Shown piece after piece: positions 1-5,826 of a stretch of DNA of 10,497 nt. A program made the translations under genes and the position numbers. The notes under the pieces were generated by a model that was not told where the DNA came from, did not search any database, and saw only the letters and a program-made list of their open reading frames with translations. Every line of letters begins with the position of its first letter. Position 1 is the first letter of the stretch. Source of the stretch: DATFGK01 sp046712825. GTDB lineage: Bacteria > Actinomycetota > AC-67. The DNA lies in the NCBI GenBank assembly GCA_046712825.1, contig JBKKCR010000025.1, forward strand, positions 1 through 10,497. The letters run 5' to 3'.

Positions 1-1274
1 TCGTCCTTCAGCCGGTTCAGCTCGGTCATGTGCGCCAGCGACTCTTCCAGCCTTCCGACGAGCCGCGCGTTCTCGATGGCGGTGCTCGCATGGTTGGCGA
101 GCATCTCGAGCAGTTTCAGGTCTTCCTCGTCGAAGGTGCTGACGTCGTCGAGCCGGTTGCCGACGAGCAACGTTCCCACAACGACGCCGCCTTCACCCCG
201 GAGCGGTGTGACGATCGCGTCGCGGATCCCCTGGGACGAGAAGTAGCGCTCCAAGCGTTCGCTGGTGATCGGCTTGGCGAGGATGACGCCTTGCCCCTCG
301 GATGCGACCCGTGCCCAAACTCCCTCCGTCGGATTGAGGTGGACGGCGCGCATCGCGTCGAAGCCGTCGCCCGGTCCGAGCGTCGTGCGCTGTGCCTCCT
401 CGCCCGAAACCGGGAACAGGGTGACCCTGGCGATGTCCGCGCGGAGCATGTCGCGCGCCTGGGCGAGAAGCGTGTGCATCGTCTCCTCGACCTTCAGGGA
501 TCGCTGGAGACTGCGCGTGGATTCGTACAGGAGCTGGAGGCTCGCGTTCCGCTGCCGCTGCGATGTGTACGCGCGGTAGGCGAAGAACAGCGTCGCGGCC
601 GGCACCAGCAACAACCAGGCTGCGGAAGGAGAGGTGTTCACGATCGACACCCCAACCAGAGCGAGGCTCGTGTTCGTGCCGCCGACCACAGCGCCGATCC
701 ACAAGACGCGGGGGAACATGCCGTTGCGGGACCCCTCGGTGAGCGAGATGGCGAGCACGACCATCCCGACGCCGATAACCATGGCCGCAGCGGTAGCCGC
801 GAACGCAGCGATCCATCCGTGCGCTCCGACCGCGGACCCGCCGTCCAACACGGCATGGAAGATCAGCGAAGCCACCAAGGCGGTCAGCGCGAAGTGCGCG
901 AGGTTGAACGCAAGCTTCATGATCGCTTGACGGCGCACGACGGCCAGCGCGATCGCCGCGCCGACGAGCTGGGCGAGGACCAGATCGCTCGGGCTGACGA
1001 AGAAGAGCCCGAGGACGAGCGGGATCTCGCTGAGCGAGAATGACTCGGTCTCACGACCGAACTGCACGTGAACAACGAAAGCCTCGACGACCGCGAACAC
1101 CCCGGCCAGGAGCCACCACGGCATCTGGACGGACAGCGGGGGTGCCGACGACACGTGAGCCGATGTCACGAACAGCAGCGCCGATAGCCCGGCGATGAAC
1201 GTCGTGACGATCCAGACGCCGGAGGCACCGCGCAGCGACAAGCGACGAGGAAGCGGCGATGTAGCGACGGACAT
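1..1274 (-). CDS. Membrane-anchored GAF-domain sensor, probable histidine kinase (3' end outside window)
   Basis: The frame is open without a stop from an ATG at 1274 to the left edge, giving 424 residues plus a partial codon, so the C-terminal output domain is missing. Residues 20-235 contain about eight hydrophobic segments (near 20-41, 53-72, 84-94, 98-113, 121-142, 153-178, 188-211 and 217-235), including a SLSEIPLVLGLFF stretch that I recall from actinobacterial sensor proteins. A charged signalling helix (about 236-265) and a GAF domain (about 262-403, ending NHASTAIENARL) follow. The last visible residues, MTELNRLKD, are typical of the linker into a HisKA dimerisation domain, so a histidine kinase is inferred; a GGDEF/EAL output is the alternative. 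The ATG lies 2 bases after the protease stop codon, with no clear ribosome site, which suggests translational coupling. The ligand is unknown. Confidence 0.88.
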   Translation of the reverse strand, partial: MSVATSPLPRRLSLRGASGVWIVTTFIAGLSALLFVTSAHVSSAPPLSVQMPWWLLAGVFAVVEAFVVHVQFGRETESFSLSEIPLVLGLFFVSPSDLVLAQLVGAAIALAVVRRQAIMKLAFNLAHFALTALVASLIFHAVLDGGSAVGAHGWIAAFAATAAAMVIGVGMVVLAISLTEGSRNGMFPRVLWIGAVVGGTNTSLALVGVSIVNTSPSAAWLLLVPAATLFFAYRAYTSQRQRNASLQLLYESTRSLQRSLKVEETMHTLLAQARDMLRADIARVTLFPVSGEEAQRTTLGPGDGFDAMRAVHLNPTEGVWARVASEGQGVILAKPITSERLERYFSSQGIRDAIVTPLRGEGGVVVGTLLVGNRLDDVSTFDEEDLKLLEMLANHASTAIENARLVGRLEESLAHMTELNRLKD

Positions 1275-1276
1275 AA

Positions 1277-3025
1277 CTAGGCCCAGTCGCTGCCGGACCA
1301 GCTGGTACCCGACCAGCTCGTGCCAGACCACGACGTGCCCGACCAGGAGGTTCCGGACCAGCTCGTGCCCGACCAGGAAGTCCCAGACCAGCTCGTGCCA
1401 GACCAGGAAGTCCCAGACCAGGAAGTCCCAGACCAGGACGTGCCCGACCAGGAAGTCCCCGACCAGGAAGTCCCCGACCACGAGGTGCCGTTCCAGATCC
1501 CGCCGGACCAACTGGTACCCGACCATGAGGTCCCGGACCAGCTCGTGCCGTCCCACGGGGTTCCGAAGATGTCTCGCTCGCCGTTGAGCTCGACGCCGTC
1601 CATCGTCACGTGAGCGGAGCCGCGAGCCTGCTCGAGCGAGCCCGTGCCGCTCGACATCGGCCAGGTCTGCACGTAGTTCGGCGTTGGTGCGGCCGCAGCG
1701 GACTTCAAGTTGATGAGTCCGGCGCCTTGCGCGACCGGATCGGCCGACGGCAGCGAAGTCGCCGTCGAGGCAAGCAGCCTCTTGACCTGATCGGGGGTCA
1801 GATTCGGACGCTGCTGGAGCAGAAGGGCCGCCGCGCCCGATACGACCGCGGTCGCCTGCGACGTGCCGCTGCCCCGGAAGAAGCGCGACGCGACGCGACC
1901 CGACGGATACGAATCGTCGATGTAGGACCCGGGCGCACGCAGGCCGACGATCGACTTGCCCGGCGCCACGAAGTCGGGGTTGCGCGTGCCGTCGCCGCGG
2001 CTCGACCACGCGGGGATGACGTCGTCGTTCACGTCGTGCGTGCCCTTGGTGTCGTCGGCACCGACCGCGATCACGTAGGGGTCGTACGCCGGGTTGTTGA
2101 GCTTCGCGCTTCCGTAACCGGAGTTCCCGGCGGCGACGACGACCACGATCCCCTTACGCCACGCCACCTCGACCGCGTAGGCGAGCGGGTCGATCGTGTA
2201 GTCCTGCACACCGTCGGTGCCGAACGAGAGGCTCAGGACGCGGACGTTCATCCCATTGTCGTTGCGATGCTGAACGACCCAGTCGATCGCCGCCAGCACC
2301 TGCGACACGTCGGTGGCGCCGCGCGCGTTGGCGACCTTGATGTTGAGGATCCGCGCGTCCGGCGCGACACCGGCGAACGTGTCGTGGGAGGTGAGATCGG
2401 AGACGGTCGAGGCGCCGTTGTCCTTCCCGCCGATGATGCCGGCCATGTGCGTGCCGTGACCAAAGGTGTCGAGGTGGCGAAGATCATCGGCCGGCGCCTC
2501 GAAGGACAGGTCCGGGCCGTTGATGATCTTGCCCGGCACCGTCAGGCCGTTGACCGGCACGACACCCGAGTCGATCAGCGCCACGTCCACGCCGGCACCG
2601 GTTACCCCGGTCCGCCAGACGTCTTGCGCCTTGATCGACTTCGTCGCGTTGTAGATCGAGCCGGCGTCGCCGGCCGGATCGAAGCCTTCGGTGGAGTGGA
2701 GGAGCTGTACGGTCCGGTTCACCGACACGGAGTGCACCGCCGCGTCGCCGCGGATCTCATCCATCGCGTCGGCCGGGACCTCGGCGGCGAACCCGTCGAT
2801 GATGCCGATCCGCCGGCCGACCTGCCCGCCGACGGACTCGACCGCGTGCTCGGCCGCGCCGGTCGCGCCGGAGCGCGCCCGGACGATCACCGACACGATC
2901 TCGGTGGCCGAGCGGAGCGCCATCGGGACCGCGAGCGCGAGCCAGGTGAGCAGTAGCGCGGCCGCAACCACCCTGCGATGGCTGGGCCGGATCGACATGC
3001 CGGCGAGAGCGGCTGAGGGGTTCAC
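1277..3025 (-). CDS. Secreted subtilisin-like serine protease (S8) with GTSWS pentapeptide-repeat tail
   Basis: This is a 582-residue S8 peptidase. HRR followed by a hydrophobic stretch (about 19-36) forms a signal peptide with likely cleavage near residue 40. Residues 41-108 look like an I9-type inhibitory propeptide. The catalytic domain spans about 138-440 with Asp152 (in ALIDSGV), His190 (HGTHMAG), oxyanion Asn301 (AAGNSG) and Ser389 (GSGTSQAT), so the triad is complete. After a linker, residues 488-582 are a GTSWS-repeat tail ending in GSDWA; its role is unknown, with cell-wall or surface attachment a guess. The GTG at 3025 is the first start after an in-frame TGA at 3031-3029. The ATG at 2998 is an equally good start and leaves the signal peptide intact. 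No well-spaced Shine-Dalgarno serves either. The membrane sensor gene follows after 2 bases. Confidence 0.96.
   Translation of the reverse strand: MNPSAALAGMSIRPSHRRVVAAALLLTWLALAVPMALRSATEIVSVIVRARSGATGAAEHAVESVGGQVGRRIGIIDGFAAEVPADAMDEIRGDAAVHSVSVNRTVQLLHSTEGFDPAGDAGSIYNATKSIKAQDVWRTGVTGAGVDVALIDSGVVPVNGLTVPGKIINGPDLSFEAPADDLRHLDTFGHGTHMAGIIGGKDNGASTVSDLTSHDTFAGVAPDARILNIKVANARGATDVSQVLAAIDWVVQHRNDNGMNVRVLSLSFGTDGVQDYTIDPLAYAVEVAWRKGIVVVVAAGNSGYGSAKLNNPAYDPYVIAVGADDTKGTHDVNDDVIPAWSSRGDGTRNPDFVAPGKSIVGLRAPGSYIDDSYPSGRVASRFFRGSGTSQATAVVSGAAALLLQQRPNLTPDQVKRLLASTATSLPSADPVAQGAGLINLKSAAAAPTPNYVQTWPMSSGTGSLEQARGSAHVTMDGVELNGERDIFGTPWDGTSWSGTSWSGTSWSGGIWNGTSWSGTSWSGTSWSGTSWSGTSWSGTSWSGTSWSGTSWSGTSWSGTSWSGTSWSGTSWSGTSWSGSDWA
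1295..1564 (-). repeat. 15-bp tandem repeat encoding GTSWS pentapeptides
   Basis: Eighteen consecutive 15-base units lie in frame at the 3' end of the protease gene. In protein order they are GTPWD, three GTSWS, GGIWN and thirteen GTSWS. The sixteen GTSWS units are identical as protein but differ in DNA at Gly, Thr and Ser codons, including TCN versus AGC serine codons; only a few neighbours are exact copies, such as the units at 1400-1429 and 1445-1474. Tryptophan at every fifth residue suggests a regular beta-type or surface-binding tail, but no function is established here. Confidence 0.95.
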
Positions 3026-3078
3026 GCATCAAGCATCGAGTGTTGCTGCGGAATTCTGCATAGACCGCAGGGACCATT

Positions 3079-3084
3079 CCTCCT
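3079..3084 (-). promoter_or_regulatory. Strong Shine-Dalgarno-like AGGAGG upstream of the protease, not well spaced to its start
   Basis: The 117-base gap between trpD and the protease (3026-3142) reads AGGAGG on the minus strand at 3084-3079. The nearest ATG (3077) is only one base away and opens a frame that overlaps the protease out of register. The ATG at 3061 starts a 10-codon frame that ends in TGA at 3031-3029, one codon before the protease GTG. Neither protease start lies within normal range of this site. It may serve a leader peptide or be chance. I see no convincing promoter in the gap, and only a weak hairpin (stem 3124-3129 with 3147-3152) over the trpD stop. Confidence 0.3.
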
Positions 3085-3142
3085 AGCTCAGATGTCTAGC
3101 CTGACCCGCGAACAGGTCCGAAACGCCCGCGCTTATCGGCGT

Positions 3143-4180
3143 CTAACGGGCGCGTTCCGCCTGCCGCTTCGCCACTTCCCGGAAGCGATCCAAACTCCGA
3201 TGGGCGGCCCCCGAAGCCAGCGATTCCTCGGCCCTGGCGAGGCCTTCGACCAGGTCGCCGGCGGCGTCCGCGGCGACCAGCGCGCACGCGGCGTTCAGGC
3301 AGACGGCATCCCGAACCGGCCCCTTTCCTCCCTCTAGGAGTGCGACCGTGATCGTCGCGTTGTGTTCGGGCCCGGCGCCCTTTAGGTCATCGGGCCGGGC
3401 ACGCGCGATCCCGAGATCGGCCGCGTCGAACCCCCGCTCGTGCACCGAGCCATCGCGGATCTCCCACACGCGCGAGGTCGTGGTGGTCGTCAGCTCGTCG
3501 AGCCCGTCATCGCCCCGGAACACGAACGCCCGCTCAGAGCCGAGGCCGGCGAGCGCTGTGGCGATCTTGGGCGCCATGGCGGCGTCGGATACGCCCACGG
3601 TTTGGCGCGTCGCGCCGGCCGGGTTGGTCAGCGGGCCGAGGAAGTTGAACACGGTCGGCACGCCGAGCTCGCGACGCACCGGCCCGGCGTGCTTCATCGC
3701 CGGGTGGAACACAGGGGCGAAGCAGAATCCGATCCCGGCCTCCTCGATGCAGGCCGCGACGCCGTCCGGCTCCAGGTCGATCGCGACGCCGAGCGCCTCG
3801 AGCAGATCCGCCGAGCCGCATTCGCTGGTGGCCGCGCGATTGCCGTGCTTGGCGACCCGCACGCCCGCGCCGGCCACGACGAGCGCCGCCATCGTCGAGA
3901 CGTTGACCGTTCCCGCGCGGTCGCCGCCGGTCCCGCACGTGTCGACGAGCGTCCCGCCGACCTCGACCTTCTTGGAGAACGAGCGCATCGAGCGGGCGAG
4001 CCCGATGATCTCGCCGGCCGTCTCTCCCTTGGCGCGCAACGCGAGCAGGAAGCCGCCGATCTGAGCGGGTGTGGCGGCGCCCGACATGATCTCGCCCATC
4101 GCCGCAGCGGCCTCGGCCTCGCCGAGGTCCTCGCCTCGCACAAGCCGCGACAGCGTGTCGGCCCAAGAAAAGTCGCTCAT
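3143..4180 (-). CDS. trpD: Anthranilate phosphoribosyltransferase
   Basis: TrpD joins anthranilate and phosphoribosyl pyrophosphate to give phosphoribosyl-anthranilate, the second step of tryptophan synthesis after chorismate, in the cytoplasm. The 345-residue length is normal. An N-terminal helical domain (about 1-75) is followed by the PRPP-binding loop GTGGD (83-87), the NVST segment (93-96), KHGNR (111-115), TSECGSADLLEALG (118-131), and later the HPAMKHAGPVRRELGVPTVF and NFLGPLTNPA signatures. The ATG at 4180 fits the family start SDFSW; the frame stays open upstream, but that part would cross the divergent RpiB-like gene. No other trp gene is in the window. A -10-like TATCCT lies 11 bases upstream, implying a very short leader. 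An alternative phosphoribosyltransferase (thymidine phosphorylase-like) is unlikely given KHGNR and NFLGPL. Confidence 0.98.
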   Translation of the reverse strand: MSDFSWADTLSRLVRGEDLGEAEAAAAMGEIMSGAATPAQIGGFLLALRAKGETAGEIIGLARSMRSFSKKVEVGGTLVDTCGTGGDRAGTVNVSTMAALVVAGAGVRVAKHGNRAATSECGSADLLEALGVAIDLEPDGVAACIEEAGIGFCFAPVFHPAMKHAGPVRRELGVPTVFNFLGPLTNPAGATRQTVGVSDAAMAPKIATALAGLGSERAFVFRGDDGLDELTTTTTSRVWEIRDGSVHERGFDAADLGIARARPDDLKGAGPEHNATITVALLEGGKGPVRDAVCLNAACALVAADAAGDLVEGLARAEESLASGAAHRSLDRFREVAKRQAERAR

Positions 4181-4191
4181 CGTGGGCTCGA

Positions 4192-4197
4192 AGGATA
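4192..4197 (-). promoter_or_regulatory. Candidate -10 box of trpD (short leader)
   Basis: TATCCT on the minus strand matches four of six positions of TATAAT and ends 11 bases before the trpD ATG, so the transcript would carry a leader of only about 4-5 bases. No good -35 box is visible 16-18 bases further upstream. The 57-base gap to the divergent gene must hold both promoters. Confidence 0.45.
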
Positions 4198-4200
4198 CCG

Positions 4201-4210
4201 GCCGATCGGC
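4201..4210. promoter_or_regulatory. 10-bp perfect palindrome between divergent promoters
   Basis: GCCGATCGGC is a perfect palindrome near the middle of the 57-base divergent gap, between the two candidate -10 boxes (4192-4197 minus and 4226-4231 plus). Its location would suit an operator acting on both genes, but a GC-rich 10-mer of this kind can easily occur by chance. Confidence 0.25.
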
Positions 4211-4225
4211 TGCCGGTCCTCGACC

Positions 4226-4231
4226 TATACT
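4226..4231 (+). promoter_or_regulatory. -10 box giving a leaderless transcript for the RpiB-like gene
   Basis: TATACT matches five of six positions of TATAAT and is followed by six bases and then the ATG at 4238. Transcription would therefore start at or next to the A of the start codon, the typical actinobacterial leaderless arrangement. It also explains why there is no Shine-Dalgarno. No clear -35 box is seen. Confidence 0.6.
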
Positions 4232-4237
4232 CGAAGC

Positions 4238-4678
4238 ATGCGGATAGCGATCGGCGGGGACGAACGGAACGACGTCACCGACCACGTGCTCGAGGTGCTC
4301 CGAAAGCGTGGCCACGAGCTCGTCAAGGTCGTCGGCCCCGTCGGCGGCGGGGACGAGCAGTGGGCCGACGTCGGCCGCGAGGTCGGCGAGTCTGTGGCCG
4401 CCGGAGAGGCGGACCAAGGGATCGTTTTCTGCTGGACGGGCACCGGCGTGTCGATGGCGGCGAACAAGGTCCACGGCGCGCGCGCGGCGCTCTGCACCGA
4501 CGCCGGGCAAGCCGAAGGGGCTCGCCGTTGGAACGACGCGAATGTGCTCGCGATGTCGCTGCGATTGACGAGCGGACCGCTCGCCGACGAGATCCTCGAA
4601 GCGTGGTTCTCGACCACCGAGCTCGATCCCACCGAGGTCCCCAACATCGAGAAGGTCAAAGCCGCGGACTCGTCCTGA
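4238..4678 (+). CDS. RpiB/LacAB-family sugar-phosphate isomerase homologue, divergent active site
   Basis: This 146-residue protein has the RpiB/LacA/LacB fold signature: MRIAIGGDE at the N terminus, GIVFCWTGTGVSMAANKVHGARAALC (61-86, split here as GIVFCWTGTG and VSMAANKVHGARAALC), then WNDANVLAMSLR (98-109). Classical RpiB interconverts ribose 5-phosphate and ribulose 5-phosphate. By motif alignment with E. coli RpiB the nucleophilic/base Cys is kept (Cys65), but the DH pair is Asp8-Glu9, the ring-opening His of the HNDxNV motif is Trp98, Gly after the Cys is Trp66, and the C-terminal Arg pair is missing. I recall the CWTGTG/WNDAN pattern as a recurrent subfamily in actinobacteria and relatives, so this is not a decayed copy. 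The substrate is probably not ribose 5-phosphate. It is transcribed away from trpD and appears leaderless. Confidence 0.9.
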   Translation: MRIAIGGDERNDVTDHVLEVLRKRGHELVKVVGPVGGGDEQWADVGREVGESVAAGEADQGIVFCWTGTGVSMAANKVHGARAALCTDAGQAEGARRWNDANVLAMSLRLTSGPLADEILEAWFSTTELDPTEVPNIEKVKAADSS

Positions 4679-4703
4679 TCACCGTCTCCGCGCGTTCGCG
4701 CAC

Positions 4704-4734
4704 CCGCTAACGGCGAGTTCCGCTCGCATAGCGG
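4704..4734 (+). terminator. Two-tier hairpin after the RpiB-like gene, candidate terminator
   Basis: CCGCTA (4704-4709) pairs with TAGCGG (4729-4734), and inside it GCGAG (4713-4717) pairs with CTCGC (4723-4727) around a 5-base loop, with a small internal loop between the stems. It lies 26 bases past the stop codon. No T tract follows, so it would be a U-less actinobacterial-type terminator or just a stable RNA end. Confidence 0.4.
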
Positions 4735-4775
4735 ACAAGCGCTCGCTCTCGCGTCTCAGTTGTCCCTCTTCTTTC

Positions 4776-4828
4776 AAGAAACATTTCTTATTCCGTGGAA
4801 TCCCTTCTTATTCGCAGTGGCAGCCACT
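4776..4828 (+). promoter_or_regulatory. Cluster of three adjacent palindromes upstream of the SnoaL-like pair
   Basis: Within an AT-richer island of the 196-base gap 4679-4874 there are three inverted repeats: AAGAAA-CA-TTTCTT (4776-4789), ATTCC-GT-GGAAT (4790-4801) and AGTGGC-A-GCCACT (4816-4828). A direct repeat TTCTTATTC also occurs at 4785-4793 and 4805-4813, exactly 20 bases apart, which places both copies on the same helix face. TTGTCC at 4760-4765 is a weak -35 candidate and TACTGT at 4828-4833 a weak -10 candidate, but they do not pair well. The region most likely holds the promoter and operator of the two downstream genes. Confidence 0.45.
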
Positions 4829-4874
4829 ACTGTCGTTAGCGAGGGGAAGATCCTCCTCACGAAGGGAGAAGCCC

Positions 4875-5306
4875 ATGGCTTCCAAGAACGTGCAGACGGC
4901 ACTCGCCGTGTATGAAAGCTTCAACAAGCGCGACCTCGACGGTGCGGTTACCGCTTTCGCCGAGGATATCGTCTTCGAGAACCACGGTCTCGGCCAGACC
5001 CACAAGTCGCGTGCCGAGTTCCGCGACTCGCTGCAGAGCTGGATCACCGGCTTCTCGGACGGCAAGGTCACCGAGCCCCGCGCGATCGACGCCGGCGACA
5101 CGGTGATCGTTCAGTTCGTCGGTAAGGGCAAGAACGACGGGCCGATGGGCCCCTACCAGAAGCCTACGGGGCGGATGCTCTCGCTCCCGTTCGTCGACGT
5201 CATGAAGTTCGATGCGCAAGGACGGATCGTGGCAGGCGAGACGTACTTCGACATGCTCTCGATGCTCGTCCAGCTGGGACACGCGGAGCGACCGGCGCAG
5301 AAGTAG
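4875..5306 (+). CDS. SnoaL-like (NTF2-fold) protein, first of a tandem pair
   Basis: This 143-residue protein belongs to the SnoaL/ketosteroid-isomerase-like NTF2 superfamily, whose small alpha+beta barrels either act as cyclases, isomerases or hydrolases or just bind small hydrophobic ligands. An N-terminal helical part (about 5-30, ending AFAED) is followed by strands with the family endings PFVDVMKFDAQGRI (105-118) and ETYFDMLSMLVQLG (122-135). Tyr124 and Asp126 are candidate pocket residues by analogy with SnoaL. No signal peptide is seen, so it is likely cytoplasmic. AAGGGAG at 4862-4868, 6 bases before the ATG, is a strong ribosome site. A paralogue follows 44 bases downstream and a palindrome cluster lies upstream. 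The substrate cannot be told from sequence. Confidence 0.94.
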   Translation: MASKNVQTALAVYESFNKRDLDGAVTAFAEDIVFENHGLGQTHKSRAEFRDSLQSWITGFSDGKVTEPRAIDAGDTVIVQFVGKGKNDGPMGPYQKPTGRMLSLPFVDVMKFDAQGRIVAGETYFDMLSMLVQLGHAERPAQK

Positions 5307-5350
5307 CTCGGCTCGCATCACGCAACCGACCATCGAAGAGAGGAACACCT

Positions 5351-5779
5351 ATGACTTCCAAGAATGTGGAAACCGTTCGCGCAAGTTTCGAGGTCTGGAA
5401 CAAGCGCGAGTGGAAGAAGGCGGCATCGGCGTACGCGGAAGACGCCACGCTGATCGATCACGGCCGGGAGATCACGTACAAGGGTCGCGATGAGATCGTC
5501 GCATCATGGGACGAGCTCGCGAAGGGCTTCCCGGACGTCGAAGTGACCGACGTGAAGTCCTACGACGCCGGCGACACGGTCGTCACGACCTTCATCGGCC
5601 GCGGGACGAACAAGGGCCAGACGATGAGCATCCCGGCGACGGGACGTCGCGTTTCGCTGCCGATCTGCTCGATCGACCACTTCGACTCGAAGGGTCTCAT
5701 CGACCGGACGGAACAGTACTCCGACACGTTCTCGTTCATGGTCCAGCTGGGGCTCGCGCAGGCGCCGGTTCTGGCGTAA
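5351..5779 (+). CDS. SnoaL-like (NTF2-fold) protein, second of a tandem pair
   Basis: This 142-residue paralogue of the preceding gene aligns over nearly its whole length with one single-residue gap, and by eye a little over a third of positions are identical. Shared blocks include SKNV (3-6), NKR (17-19), AED (29-31), DAGDTV (72-77), TGR (about 98-100), SLP (102-104) and VQLG (131-134). It differs in the pocket region: PICSIDHFD replaces PFVDVMKFD and QYSDTFSFM replaces TYFDMLSML, so the ligands may differ. AGAGGA at 5339-5344, 6 bases before the ATG, is a good ribosome site. No terminator lies between the two genes, so they are probably cotranscribed, ending at the hairpin just downstream. 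The precise reaction is unknown. Confidence 0.94.
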   Translation: MTSKNVETVRASFEVWNKREWKKAASAYAEDATLIDHGREITYKGRDEIVASWDELAKGFPDVEVTDVKSYDAGDTVVTTFIGRGTNKGQTMSIPATGRRVSLPICSIDHFDSKGLIDRTEQYSDTFSFMVQLGLAQAPVLA

Positions 5780-5795
5780 GCACGCAACGGGGGGA

Positions 5796-5823
5796 GGCGC
5801 GGGATCCGTCCCGCGCCGCTTTT
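5796..5823 (+). terminator. Rho-independent terminator of the SnoaL-like operon
   Basis: GGCGCGGGA (5796-5804) and TCCCGCGCC (5809-5817) form a perfect 9-bp stem around a TCCG tetraloop, followed by GC and TTTT (5820-5823). It lies 17 bases after the second SnoaL-like gene. The same hairpin sits 9 bases past the stop of the convergent DUF72 gene, but the minus-strand side has a C run rather than a T tract, so it is mainly a plus-strand terminator. Confidence 0.85.
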
Positions 5824-5826
5824 GTA

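Noticed and set aside
30..1043. Long plus-strand open frame (337 residues)
   Set aside because: It is antisense to the sensor gene, rich in Arg, Asp and Glu with no domain, while the minus frame gives clear membrane helices and a GAF domain.
1320..1613. Plus-strand frame of VPDQ repeats
   Set aside because: It is the mirror of the GTSWS repeat in the protease gene; a 15-base repeat leaves several frames open. It is not a separate gene and the array is not CRISPR, since there are no spacers.
2757..3077. Minus-strand 106-residue frame starting next to AGGAGG
   Set aside because: The start is only one base from the ribosome-like site, and the product is Arg/Gly/Asp-rich and overlaps the protease in another frame.
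4181..4510. N-terminal extension of trpD
   Set aside because: It would overlap the divergent RpiB-like gene and add 110 residues not found in TrpD proteins; the ATG at 4180 gives the normal length.
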